The notes beneath the pieces are model-generated. The model did no database searches. It saw nothing but the letters and a program-made list of their open reading frames with translations, and had not been told where the DNA came from. The position numbers and the translations under genes are program-made. Positions 33,340-41,992 of a stretch of 64,000 bases of DNA are shown one piece after another. The DNA comes from VXNF01 sp964291305 (GTDB lineage: Bacteria > Actinomycetota > Acidimicrobiia > Acidimicrobiales > CATQHL01). The first letter of the stretch is position 1, and each line of letters starts with the position of its first letter. The stretch covers positions 1,178,001 to 1,242,000 of the forward strand of contig OZ219783.1 of assembly GCA_964291305.2 (NCBI GenBank), in the 5' to 3' direction.

Positions 33340-34193
33340 CGCTTGGCTAAGGCCTCGGTGGTGGCGGCTTCCATGGCCTCTGTTGGTGCCTCGGTACCGG
33401 TCCAGAGTTCGAACGCCCGGGCTGCCTGGTGCACTAGCATCGGTACGCCGTTGAATGCGGTCAGGCCGCGCTCCCGGGCGGCAGCCAACAGCGCCGTCTC
33501 TTGCGGTTCGTAGATGAGGTCCACTAGCAGCTGATCCGGTCTCAGAAAATGCAGCAGGTCCGGCTCTAAGGGCATTAGGGCACCGCTGTGTCCAGTCATT
33601 CCCACCGGCGTGGCGTTCACTATTAAGTCAAAGTCGCCCAGCTCTGCAGCCTCAGCTAGGCGTCCCTGCTCTCCCGCCAGGGCGGCGGCGGTCTCGGCGT
33701 GCTCACGGGTGCGGTTCAGTACCGCTACCTCGGTCGCGCCGGCGCTGGCTAGTGCCAGCACAACTGCCTTAGCCGCGCCGCCCGCGCCCAGGACGACGCA
33801 GCGCGCCCCTGCTGGCTCCCAGCCGGCCTCGGCGGACAGAGCGTCCAGGAAACCGGCACCGTCAGTGTTGTGACCCACTAGATGCTCACCAGCTCGGGCC
33901 ACGCAGTTGACTGCGCCCAGCAGGTTTGCGGTGTCAGAGAGCTCGTCGACAGAGGCGGCCACGGTGGCCTTGTGCGGCATGGTCACCGAGAGCCCCTCGA
34001 CTCCCAGCGCTTGAGCCCCCAGCAGCGCTTCCGGCACCTTCCCTTCGGGCACCTCACAAGCCAGAAAGACCCAGTCCAACCCGCAGGCGGCGAAGGCGGC
34101 GTTGTGGATCACCGGCGAAAGAGAGTGCCGGACCGGGGCGCCGATGACGATTGCCAGGCGGGTGTGGCCGCTGAGACCTGAGAGGTCGAACAT
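33336..34193 (-). CDS. aroE: shikimate dehydrogenase
   Basis: 285 residues from ATG 34193; the open frame up to 34301 is inside mltG and not conserved. The substrate part is VIGAPVRHSLSPVIHNAAF, with the catalytic Lys in SVTMPHKATVA and Asp in NTDGAGFLDAL. The NADP site is VLGAGGAAKAVVLAL with NRTREHA. It reduces 3-dehydroshikimate. The start overlaps the mltG TGA by one base (TGATG), so it is coupled to the gene before it. Later shikimate genes lie divergently at 35.9-38.1 kb. Confidence 0.94.
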   Translation of the reverse strand: MFDLSGLSGHTRLAIVIGAPVRHSLSPVIHNAAFAACGLDWVFLACEVPEGKVPEALLGAQALGVEGLSVTMPHKATVAASVDELSDTANLLGAVNCVARAGEHLVGHNTDGAGFLDALSAEAGWEPAGARCVVLGAGGAAKAVVLALASAGATEVAVLNRTREHAETAAALAGEQGRLAEAAELGDFDLIVNATPVGMTGHSGALMPLEPDLLHFLRPDQLLVDLIYEPQETALLAAARERGLTAFNGVPMLVHQAARAFELWTGTEAPTEAMEAATTEALAKR

Positions 34194-35443
34194 CAAAACA
34201 CCCCGCGGGCGCGGGCGTCGGCTGCCCGCACCAAGAACTCGTCGAAATCGTCGGTGAAGAACAGCGTGCCGTCCCGCTCGACCAGCACAAAGTACAGCCA
34301 CGCTCCCGGCTCGGGGTTTATGGCCGCCTCCAGGGAAGCTTGGCCGGGCGCGCTTATCGGCGTGGGCGGCAGGCCCGGGAACTTGCGGGTGTTGTAGGGC
34401 GAGTCAACATCCAGGTCGGTGAGCGTCAAATCAGTCTTTCGCTGGCCGAGGGCATATAGCACGGTGGCGTCCATCTCCAGTTTCATGCCGGCGTTGAGAC
34501 GGTTGTAGATGACCCGGGCCACCTTGGGGCGGTCTTCGGCTCGTGCCGCCTCCGCCTCGATGATGGAAGCGGCCACTAGCAGTTGGTATGGCGTAAGGCC
34601 TATGCGTTCTAGGGCGTTGTCGTAGCCGACTTCGGTGGCCACGCGGTCGAACTGCTCCACCATGCGGCGCAGGAGGTCGCGCTCGTCTGTCGCCCCCGCC
34701 TCGTCCACCTGATAAGTGTCGGGGAATAGCACGCCCTCCAGGCTGGTGACGTTTGCGGGGATGAAACGGGAGCGGACCTGCCCGTCGCTGAGCGCAACTC
34801 GGAGTTCGCTTGCGTCGAACTCTGGCAGAGAGTCCAGCAGGCGGTCGCTGATCTCGCTGAGCCAAAGGCCTTCGGGGATTGTGATGCTCCGGAAGACCGG
34901 TGGGATTGGTCCGGCTTCCAGGGTGGCGCGCGCTTGCGAGACCGACATGTTCTCGGCGAAGTAGTACGAGCCGGCCTGAATCCCCTCAGCGTCACGCCAC
35001 CAGAGGCGAGCCACGGTGGCGTTAGCAACCACACCCTCGTTCGCCAGAATCCGGGCGATGTCGTTCACCCCAGCGCCGTTGGGGATCTCTACCAAGAGGC
35101 GACCGTGTGGCTCGCCTGGGGGGTCCAGCTGGCGCTGCAACCAAGAGTTACCCCACCAATAGCCGCCTCCCAGCACCAATGCCAAGACTCCGACTAGCAC
35201 CCCAATGCGGCGCCAGGATCTCCAGGGGCGCCGGAAGCGGATCCAAGAGTCGTCGCCGAAGAACAGGGCCTCATCCTCGGCAATCGACTCGGGATCTAAG
35301 AGCATGTCGCCCGATATTGAGTCGCGCTGAGGCGGCTCTTCGGGCGGTGTCGGGGAGCTTCCACCGGCGCCAGACCCCAGGGTTACCTCTTGTGGCTCGT
35401 TGATCAGCGGGTCGAAGCCGGGGGCGGGCCGGTGCTCGTTCAC
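34193..35443 (-). CDS. mltG: endolytic peptidoglycan transglycosylase MltG
   Basis: 416 residues. An acidic cytoplasmic N terminus of about 80 residues leads to one membrane helix (RIGVLVGVLALVLGGGYWWG). The periplasmic YceG domain follows, with LLVEIPNGAGVNDIARIL, then FPDTYQVDEAG, and the catalytic Glu in AASIIEAEAARAEDRPKVA. LEMDATVLYALGQ and YNTRKFPGLPPTPIS are family-conserved. It cuts nascent glycan strands at the membrane. It overlaps ruvX by four bases (ATGA) and aroE by one. Confidence 0.93.
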   Translation of the reverse strand: MNEHRPAPGFDPLINEPQEVTLGSGAGGSSPTPPEEPPQRDSISGDMLLDPESIAEDEALFFGDDSWIRFRRPWRSWRRIGVLVGVLALVLGGGYWWGNSWLQRQLDPPGEPHGRLLVEIPNGAGVNDIARILANEGVVANATVARLWWRDAEGIQAGSYYFAENMSVSQARATLEAGPIPPVFRSITIPEGLWLSEISDRLLDSLPEFDASELRVALSDGQVRSRFIPANVTSLEGVLFPDTYQVDEAGATDERDLLRRMVEQFDRVATEVGYDNALERIGLTPYQLLVAASIIEAEAARAEDRPKVARVIYNRLNAGMKLEMDATVLYALGQRKTDLTLTDLDVDSPYNTRKFPGLPPTPISAPGQASLEAAINPEPGAWLYFVLVERDGTLFFTDDFDEFLVRAADARARGVF

Positions 35444-35871
35444 GTCACCGGCGTGACTTCACGTCGGGCGTCAAGCCACGACTGGAGGATGACCGCAGCG
35501 GCCGCCATGTCCACTACCTGCCGGCGGCGAGACCCTTTCACCTCGCCTAGGCGCAGTTGTTGTTCTGCTGCTGCGGTGCTGAGTCGCTCGTCGCAGGTCA
35601 CCACTGGAACTCCCACGGTCGCAGCCAGGCGCCCGGCCTCAGCTTTCACAGCGCGGGCGGCCGGCCCCATAGTGCCGTCTAGCGAGATAGGCAGGCCGAC
35701 TACGACCATCTCGACCTGGCGTTCAGCTGCTACGGCAGCAATGGCGCCATGGTCCTGCGCTTCGGAGCCGGAGCGCTCTAGCACCTCCAGCGGAATGGCT
35801 AGCAGCCCCTCGGAGTCGCTCAAAGCCAAGCCCACCCGCCGTGTCCCAAGGTCCACACCTAGTGCCCGCAC
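35440..35871 (-). CDS. ruvX: RuvX/YqgF Holliday junction resolvase-like nuclease
   Basis: 143 residues, ATG 35871. The RNase-H-like motif MRALGVDLGTRRVGLALSD opens the protein, with VVVGLPISLDGTMG and the C-terminal acidic region around VVTCDERLSTAAAEQQL. It processes 16S rRNA or Holliday junctions in related species. It is the first gene of the coupled ruvX-mltG-aroE operon, reading away from the divergent aroK-aroB. Confidence 0.92.
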   Translation of the reverse strand: MRALGVDLGTRRVGLALSDSEGLLAIPLEVLERSGSEAQDHGAIAAVAAERQVEMVVVGLPISLDGTMGPAARAVKAEAGRLAATVGVPVVTCDERLSTAAAEQQLRLGEVKGSRRRQVVDMAAAAVILQSWLDARREVTPVT

Positions 35872-35956
35872 AAACTTGACGGTATCGCTTGTTGCAGGTA
35901 TCGCTTGGAGACTCCGCCTCGGGGAAGCTAACAGGTGCTACCGGTAACCTCGATCC

Positions 35957-37636
35957 GTGCGCCACATCGTGCTCGTGGGGATGATGGGCTCGGGAAAGTC
36001 CGAGATCGCTCGGAGGCTGGCGCTTTTATTAGGACGTCAGTTCGTGGACTGTGACGCGCTGGCGGTTGCTGCAGCTGGCCGCTCGATTCCAGAGATCTTC
36101 CAAACCGAGGGAGAAGCTGGGTTTCGTCGCCGAGAGAGCGGGATCCTGGCTGAGGTGCTAGGTAGTACCGAGCCCTCAGTAGTAGCCACCGGCGGCGGGG
36201 CGGTGATCGCTGAGGAAAATCGGAATCTGCTAGCTGGCGCCGTGGTCTGCTGGTTACATGTGCGCCCCGAGGTGTTGGCCAACCGCCTGACTGGAACCTC
36301 GGGGAGGCCGCTATTGGCGGGCTTGGAAGATAGCGAGGCTCTGATAGAGCAGCTGCGCCAACTCTCAGCTGAGCGCGACCGTTGGTACGGCGAAGTGGCC
36401 CACATCGTCCTGGAAGCGGGAGAGATCTCGGCGCAACAGGCGGCCTCCGAATTGGCGGCGCGCCTGAGCCACGTTAGTGGGTGGATGGCGGATAAAGCGG
36501 ATAAAGAAGAAGCCCAAAAAGCGCCGGACCTCAACGTGCTGGCCCCCAACGCGGTCGCTCCCGACGGGGTAGACCAGAACGCTCCTATTACGGCCCCCAT
36601 TGAGGTCCGCGTAGGGCTTGGCGATCGCTCCTACGGCGTGCTGGTGGGGCCAGGTGTGCGGCATCTCTTGGCGGAGCAACTAGCCGACTGCCTACCGAAC
36701 CCCCCGCGCCGGGTAGCCGTCGTGACCGCTGAGGGAATCGGCGTAGAAGTGAACGTCGGAGACGGGATCACTAGCGAGACTTTCATCATCCCGGCGGGTG
36801 AGAGGTACAAGTCTTTAGCCACCGTGGAGGATCTCTGCCGGCGCTTTGCCCGCTTCGGCCTGACTCGTGGCGACGCGGTGGTAGCGGTGGGCGGCGGTCT
36901 AGTGACCGACGTGGCTGGCTTCGCTGCCGCGGTTTATCACCGGGGTATCCCAGTGGCGTTTGTTCCCACCACGCTGCTAGGCCAGATCGACGCGGCCATT
37001 GGCGGCAAGTGTGGTGTGAACCTGCCCGAGGGCAAGAACCTGGTGGGGGCTTTCTGGCAGCCCTCGGTGGTGCTCTGTGACAGCGAGGTGCTAGTCAGCC
37101 TGCCCGAGGCGGAGTATCGCTCCGGGCTGGGTGAGATGGCCAAGTACCACTTTCTAGCTAGCGACGCTGGGACGCTGGATGCCATCGCCATGGCCGATTT
37201 ACCACTTACCCAGCGAATTGCCCGCTGTGTGGCCCTAAAGGCCGAGATAGTGGCCGCGGACGAGCGAGAGTCGGGGCGGCGGATGTTGCTGAACTACGGA
37301 CACACCCTGGCCCACGCCCTGGAGATCTCCGGCGGCTTCTACTTACGTCACGGTGAGGCGGTAGCTGTGGGGCTGATCTACGCCGCCGAGGTAGCTCAGA
37401 GGCTGGGGCGTATCGACGACGACAGGGTGGCTCAGCACCGGCAGGTGGTGAGCGCCTACGGTCTCTCCTGCTCGCTGCCCGCGGGTAGCGACACCGACGA
37501 ACTTATCGACCTGTTTAGCCGGGACAAGAAGTCTGTCGGAGAGTTGACGCTTGTCCTCGACGGTCCGGGCGGACCAGAGCCGGTGCGAGGCGTGGATCGG
37601 GCCATACTGGCTGAAGCCTTGGAGGCAATCAGATGA
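35957..37636 (+). CDS. aroKB: fused shikimate kinase / 3-dehydroquinate synthase
   Basis: 559 residues from a GTG. Residues 1-170 are shikimate kinase: GMMGSGKSEIARRLA (P-loop), DCDALAVAAAGRSIP, VATGGGAV, and the lid region SGRPLL. A linker of about 30 residues (DKEEAQKAPDLN) leads to 3-dehydroquinate synthase: GGGLVTDVAGFAAAVYHRG, VPTTLLGQIDAAIGGKCGVN, and LNYGHTLAHALE with zinc His residues. The linker is low in complexity, consistent with gene fusion. The two functions are separate genes in most bacteria, though fused in some lineages. aroQ overlaps its stop by four bases. Confidence 0.93.
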   Translation: MRHIVLVGMMGSGKSEIARRLALLLGRQFVDCDALAVAAAGRSIPEIFQTEGEAGFRRRESGILAEVLGSTEPSVVATGGGAVIAEENRNLLAGAVVCWLHVRPEVLANRLTGTSGRPLLAGLEDSEALIEQLRQLSAERDRWYGEVAHIVLEAGEISAQQAASELAARLSHVSGWMADKADKEEAQKAPDLNVLAPNAVAPDGVDQNAPITAPIEVRVGLGDRSYGVLVGPGVRHLLAEQLADCLPNPPRRVAVVTAEGIGVEVNVGDGITSETFIIPAGERYKSLATVEDLCRRFARFGLTRGDAVVAVGGGLVTDVAGFAAAVYHRGIPVAFVPTTLLGQIDAAIGGKCGVNLPEGKNLVGAFWQPSVVLCDSEVLVSLPEAEYRSGLGEMAKYHFLASDAGTLDAIAMADLPLTQRIARCVALKAEIVAADERESGRRMLLNYGHTLAHALEISGGFYLRHGEAVAVGLIYAAEVAQRLGRIDDDRVAQHRQVVSAYGLSCSLPAGSDTDELIDLFSRDKKSVGELTLVLDGPGGPEPVRGVDRAILAEALEAIR

Positions 37637-38091
37637 ACCAGACCCCCAACCTTTCAGCGGTGATCCTCCTGTTGTCGGGCCCCAATCTTCATCTGCTGGG
37701 GCGACGCCAGCCGGAGGTGTACGGCAGCGACACGCTTGAGGATCACGTGCGTACCGCTACCGCAGCTGCCACGGAAGCTGGCTTTGCTCTGGAGCACATC
37801 CAGTCCAACCACGAGGGAGACCTGGTGGACGCCGTTGGCGAGGCCCTAGGGCGGGTCGCCGCCATCGTGATAAATGCTGGGGCTCTGTCGCACTATTCGC
37901 GGGCGCTGCAGGACGCCTTGGCTGCCTTTAGCGGTCCGGTGGTGGAGTTACATCTAACTAACCCCTACACCCGTGAAGCTTGGCGGCAGGCCTCGGTGGT
38001 GGCTCCGGTGGCTGACGGGCTTATATGCGGTTTCGGTGGGCTGGGATACCGGCTAGCTGTCGAAGCCGCAGCCGATTTGGTAGGTGGCTGA
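37633..38091 (+). CDS. aroQ: type II 3-dehydroquinate dehydratase
   Basis: 152 residues from ATG 37633 (ATGA overlap with aroKB). Active-site parts are present: LSGPNLHLLGRRQPEVYGSD with the Arg/Tyr pair, IQSNHEGDLVD, VINAGALSHYSRALQDAL, and VELHLTNPYTREAWRQ, in which the His of ELH and two Arg residues remain although the usual SNiHaRE is altered. It dehydrates 3-dehydroquinate. pepQ starts inside its last codons. Confidence 0.92.
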   Translation: MNQTPNLSAVILLLSGPNLHLLGRRQPEVYGSDTLEDHVRTATAAATEAGFALEHIQSNHEGDLVDAVGEALGRVAAIVINAGALSHYSRALQDALAAFSGPVVELHLTNPYTREAWRQASVVAPVADGLICGFGGLGYRLAVEAAADLVGG

Positions 38092-39271
38092 GGTGGCCGC
38101 TGTGGCCCCGGATCTGACCGGCCTGCCACCGCTAAGGCTCACGGCCAGAGCGGAAAGCGTGCGGAATGCCCTCGCCGAGGGCGTGCAGGTGGCTGCGACA
38201 GCCGCCACTTCCGGCGACGACTGCGACCCGTTGCCGGTGGATGCCCTAGTCGTCACCAACTTGACCAACGGGCGCTGGCTCAGCGGCTTCAGCGGCTCGG
38301 CCATGATCTTGGTGCTGACGCAGAATGACCTGCTAGTCATCACCGACGGGCGCTATGCCACCCAAGCCCCTGGCGAACTGGGCGCCGCTGGTGTCGACGG
38401 CAGGGTTGTGATCGCCAACCGGGGCGATGAGCAGAAGGAAGCCGCCGTGGCTGCCGTGGGCGGGTTGCGCCGCATCGCCCTGGAGGCCGACCACGTCAGC
38501 TGGTCTCGTCAGCGTCGCTTGGCCGGGGACTGGTTCGGCTCAGCCGAGTTAGTGCCTTCAGTCGGCGTGATCGAACGACTGCGGCGCCGCAAGTCAACCG
38601 CTGAGGTGGCCCGGGTAGCGGCCGCGGCCGCCATCGCTGATGGGGCGCTAGCAGATGTTCTACCCCGACTGGCTGAGCGCCCCACCGAAGCAGAGGTAGC
38701 CGCTGAGTTGGACTATCTCATCCGCCAACGGGGTGCGGTGGGTTCGGCGTTTGAGACCATCGTGGCGGCTGGCGAGAACAGCGCCCTACCTCACGCCCGC
38801 CCTGGCCCTCGCCGCATCCAGCCCGGTGACATGGTGGTTATTGACTTTGGGGCGATCGTGGATGGTTACCGCTCCGACATGACCCGCACGGTCTGCGTGG
38901 GCGAACCGCGCCCGCCCGGTCGCCAGATTTACCAGGTGGTCCAGGCGGCACAACAAGCCGGCGTGGAAGCAGTAGCGGCTGGCGCCTCCTGCGCCGATGT
39001 GGACTCAACCTGTCGGGAGATCATCAGCGAGGCCGGTTACGGCGCAGCTTTCTTGCACAGCACCGGCCACGGCGTAGGGCTCGACATCCACGAGGCGCCC
39101 AGCCTCAGCAGTCGTTCCAACGAGGTACTGGCAGCCGAAGAGATCGTGACCGTCGAACCGGGCATATACCTAGCCGGTGAAGCAGGCGTGCGCATCGAAG
39201 ACACTGTGGTCGTAACCCAGGATGGCGCTCGCCGTCTCACCTGTTCGCCTAAGACCCTAATAGTGGCTTGA
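38084..39271 (+). CDS. pepQ: Xaa-Pro peptidase, M24 family
   Basis: 395 residues from GTG 38084, overlapping aroQ by eight bases. The creatinase-like N-terminal domain (LTNGRWLSGFSGSAMILVL) precedes the M24 fold with five metal ligands: VVIDFGAIVDGYRSDMTRT (Asp, Asp), HSTGHGVGLDIHEAP (His), and VTVEPGIYLAGEAGVRIED (Glu, Glu). It removes N-terminal residues ahead of Pro. It sits upstream of efp, as is common in Actinomycetota and Firmicutes. Confidence 0.9.
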   Translation: MAEVAAVAPDLTGLPPLRLTARAESVRNALAEGVQVAATAATSGDDCDPLPVDALVVTNLTNGRWLSGFSGSAMILVLTQNDLLVITDGRYATQAPGELGAAGVDGRVVIANRGDEQKEAAVAAVGGLRRIALEADHVSWSRQRRLAGDWFGSAELVPSVGVIERLRRRKSTAEVARVAAAAAIADGALADVLPRLAERPTEAEVAAELDYLIRQRGAVGSAFETIVAAGENSALPHARPGPRRIQPGDMVVIDFGAIVDGYRSDMTRTVCVGEPRPPGRQIYQVVQAAQQAGVEAVAAGASCADVDSTCREIISEAGYGAAFLHSTGHGVGLDIHEAPSLSSRSNEVLAAEEIVTVEPGIYLAGEAGVRIEDTVVVTQDGARRLTCSPKTLIVA

Positions 39272-39308
39272 TCTGGCCACCGAACGGAGTATGGAGGAGG
39301 AGGAGGTA

Positions 39309-39872
39309 ATGGTCGCCATCACCACCAACGACCTGAAGACCGGCATGACGCTGGACTTGGGCGAGGGGCTGTTCTCGGTCGTGGAGTTCCAGCATGTAAA
39401 ACCTGGCAAAGGTCACGCCTTCGTGCGCACCACGCTTAAGAACTCCCGCACAGGGGCGGTGCTGGAGCGAACCTTTCGGGCCGGCGAGAAGGTGGAGCGG
39501 GCGATCATCGACAAGCGCTCCATGCAGTACCTGTATCGCGACGGCGATAGTCGGGTGTTTATGGACGGCGAGACCTACGAACAGATCTACGTGACCGAAG
39601 CCAGCCTCGGCGACGCGAGGAACTTCATCATTGAGGGTGACTCGGTGATCCTGCAGGTTTACGGCAGTGAGATCCTCGGGACCGACTTGCCGGCTGCGGT
39701 GACCTTGGCGGTGATCGAAACCGAGCCGGGAATCCAGGGCGACCGAGTCTCAGGGGCCACCAAGCCTGCGGTGACTGAGACTGGCTTAGTGGTGTCGGTG
39801 CCGCTGTTCATCGAGGCGGGTGAGCGCATCAAGGTGGACACCCGCTCGGGCCAGTACATCGCCAGAGGGTGA
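39309..39872 (+). CDS. efp: elongation factor P
   Basis: 187 residues from ATG 39309; a GGAGGAGGAGG tract lies directly before it, and an upstream in-frame ATG at 39291 lies at the start of that tract. The three OB-like domains show MVAITTNDLKTGMTLDLGEG, HVKPGKGHAFVRTTLKN with the Lys where modification can occur, and GDRVSGATKPAVTETGLVV near the end. It relieves polyproline stalling. nusB overlaps its stop by four bases. Confidence 0.95.
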   Translation: MVAITTNDLKTGMTLDLGEGLFSVVEFQHVKPGKGHAFVRTTLKNSRTGAVLERTFRAGEKVERAIIDKRSMQYLYRDGDSRVFMDGETYEQIYVTEASLGDARNFIIEGDSVILQVYGSEILGTDLPAAVTLAVIETEPGIQGDRVSGATKPAVTETGLVVSVPLFIEAGERIKVDTRSGQYIARG

Positions 39873-40297
39873 GCCAACGGGCCGATCCCGATGCCACCCC
39901 AGGCGCCCTTAGCGAGGCACGAGAGGCGCGCGAGCGCGCCCTGGCATTGCTGTACGAGGCTGAGGCCCGCCAGGTAGAGCTTCTAGAGTTACTCGCTCGA
40001 CAGGAGCTACCTCCTCCACCGCTAGCCGTTGAACTGATTGAGGGAGTCGCCGCCCACGGCTCGGCCATCGACGATCTGCTAGACGAAGTTGCGGTGGACT
40101 GGTCGGTAGCGCGTATGGCCCCGGTGGACCGTGCCATTCTGCGCCTCGCCAGCTATGAGTTAGCTCACCGGCCCCAGACGCCTGTGGCTGTCGTGCTGAA
40201 CGAAGCGGTAGAACTTGCCAACCTTTACTCCACTGCTTCCTCGGGGCGCTTCGTAAACGGTGTGCTAGCCACCGTGGCCCGGCGGGTCCGCGCCTGA
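39869..40297 (+). CDS. nusB: transcription antitermination factor NusB
   Basis: 142 residues from GTG 39869 (GTGA overlap with efp). The all-helical pattern includes REARERALALLYEAEARQVE and VARMAPVDRAILRLASYELA, with VVLNEAVELANLYSTASSGRF ('Eav.lak.f....s..fvNgvL'). It acts in rRNA antitermination. The 70-base gap to pyrR is the first break in the string of overlaps. Confidence 0.93.
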   Translation: MSQRADPDATPGALSEAREARERALALLYEAEARQVELLELLARQELPPPPLAVELIEGVAAHGSAIDDLLDEVAVDWSVARMAPVDRAILRLASYELAHRPQTPVAVVLNEAVELANLYSTASSGRFVNGVLATVARRVRA

Positions 40298-40367
40298 AGG
40301 CGCTTGCGCTCGTGGTAGCGTCACCGGGCCGTTAAGCGGGTCCGGCGAGGCCCAGACGGACTGGAGG

Positions 40368-41000
40368 TTGACGCTGTCGGATCGTGAGCGCAGGGCACGG
40401 GCGGCGGAGACCAATTCCGCCCCAGCCAGCCCTGAGGCGTCTCTTTCGGCCGCTAGGCGCCATGCCGGTACTCCGGGAGAGTTTGCACCCAGGGTTGAGA
40501 TCATGGACGCCGAAGCGGTCGCCCGGGCGCTGAGGCGCATGGCGCACGAGATCATCGAGCGCAATAACGGCACCGCAGGCCTAGTGCTGGTGGGATTGCA
40601 GACCGGTGGCGTGTTGCTAGCCGAGCAGCTGGCTGCGCTGCTTGCCGAGATCGACGGCAGAGATGTGGCCTGCGACTCGCTGGATGTGGCGATGCACCGC
40701 GACGACATCGGGCTGCGTCCGATACTCCCGCAAGCTCCCACCACCATCGCCGGCGACCTCACAGGACGCACCGTGGTGCTGGTAGACGACGTGCTTTACA
40801 CGGGTCGAACCGTGCGCGCCGCCCTGGACGCGGTGTGCGATTTTGGGCGCCCTCGGGCCGTGCAGTTGGCGGTGATGGTGGACCGCGGCCACCGAGAGTT
40901 GCCTATTAGAGCTGACTATGTGGGCAAGAACCTGCCCACCCGGCGCGACGAGATGGTAGATGTCAGCGACCGGGGCGTTTCGCTGGGGGAGGTCGTGTGA
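40368..41000 (+). CDS. pyrR: PyrR, pyr operon regulator / uracil phosphoribosyltransferase
   Basis: Up to 210 residues from the TTG at 40368; the family core begins near EIMDAEAVARALRRMAHEII, so the true start may lie later (ATG 40503 would be slightly short). The PRPP loop is VVLVDDVLYTGRTVRAALDA, and the uracil part is QLAVMVDRGHRELPIRADYV and KNLPTRRDE. It senses UMP/PRPP and controls the pyr genes that follow. No clear anti-antiterminator was recognised in the 70-base leader. Confidence 0.9.
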   Translation: MTLSDRERRARAAETNSAPASPEASLSAARRHAGTPGEFAPRVEIMDAEAVARALRRMAHEIIERNNGTAGLVLVGLQTGGVLLAEQLAALLAEIDGRDVACDSLDVAMHRDDIGLRPILPQAPTTIAGDLTGRTVVLVDDVLYTGRTVRAALDAVCDFGRPRAVQLAVMVDRGHRELPIRADYVGKNLPTRRDEMVDVSDRGVSLGEVV

Positions 41001-41992
41001 GCAACCCACAGCACCTGCTGGCCATCGGCGAACTGAACTCTGAGGAAATCCAGCAGATTCTGCAACTGGCCGACAGCTTCGCCGAGGTCAACTCCCGGGC
41101 TATTCCCAAGGTGCCCGCCTTGCGGGGATGCACGGTTGCTTCGCTCTTCTTCGAAGACTCCACCCGCACCCGGCTGTCTTTCGAGACTGCCGCCAAGCGG
41201 CTCTCCGCAGACACGCTTACCTTCAGCGCGGGGGGCTCCTCTGTTAGTAAAGGGGAGTCGCTGCGCGACACGGCCGAGACGGTGGCAGCTATGGGCGTGG
41301 ACTGCGTGGTAGTGCGGCACCGCAGCGCAGGAGTGGCGGTGCAACTCTCCCGCTGGCTACCCAGCGCGATAGTCAACGCTGGCGACGGCTGTCACGAGCA
41401 CCCCACTCAGGCCCTTTTGGATTGTTACACCATCGGCCAGCAGCTCGGCGCGCTGGAGGGTCGCCACGTGGCCATTGTGGGTGACGTTGCCCACTCTCGG
41501 GTAGCCCGCTCATTGGTGACGGCGCTGCAGTTGTTGGGCGGCGAGGTAACTCTCATAGCACCGGCCACGCTGCTTCCCCCGGCAGTGGACACATGGGGTT
41601 TAGCGGTCACTAGCCGACTCGACGACGTGTTGCCCTACGCCGATGTGCTGTACCTACTGCGGTTACAGAGTGAGCGCCAGGGTGAGGCATTGTTGCCCAG
41701 CTTGCGGGAGTTCCACGAACGTTTCGGGCTTACACCAGCGCGGGCTCGGCGGCTGGCCGAGGGTGCCATCGTGATGCACCCAGGGCCCATGAACCGCGGG
41801 GTTGAAATCGGCGCCGAGGTCCCCGAGATGGCCTGTGCGGTGGTGGCCGAGCAGGTTGCCAACGGAATCTCGGTGCGCATGGCCGTGTTGTTCTGGTTGC
41901 TGGGTGCTAGGCGGCGCTTAGTAGGGGTGTCTGGAGTGACAACCGAAAGCTCGGACCCAGAACTAGCTAGCTCTGGAGCAGATCGTGGCTGA
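40997..41992 (+). CDS. pyrB: aspartate carbamoyltransferase catalytic chain
   Basis: 331 residues from GTG 40997, overlapping pyrR as GTGA. The carbamoyl-phosphate site is FFEDSTRTRLSFETAAKRL, followed by SSVSKGESLRDTAETVAAMG and HPTQALLDCYTIG. The Asp domain carries MHPGPMNRGVEI near the C terminus. No regulatory pyrI is next to it. The C-terminal tail of about 25 residues is family-untypical. Confidence 0.94.
   Translation: MSNPQHLLAIGELNSEEIQQILQLADSFAEVNSRAIPKVPALRGCTVASLFFEDSTRTRLSFETAAKRLSADTLTFSAGGSSVSKGESLRDTAETVAAMGVDCVVVRHRSAGVAVQLSRWLPSAIVNAGDGCHEHPTQALLDCYTIGQQLGALEGRHVAIVGDVAHSRVARSLVTALQLLGGEVTLIAPATLLPPAVDTWGLAVTSRLDDVLPYADVLYLLRLQSERQGEALLPSLREFHERFGLTPARARRLAEGAIVMHPGPMNRGVEIGAEVPEMACAVVAEQVANGISVRMAVLFWLLGARRRLVGVSGVTTESSDPELASSGADRG

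Noticed and set aside
40298..40367. PyrR-responsive attenuator before pyrR
   Set aside because: No clear match to the PyrR-binding loop and no terminator with a T run.
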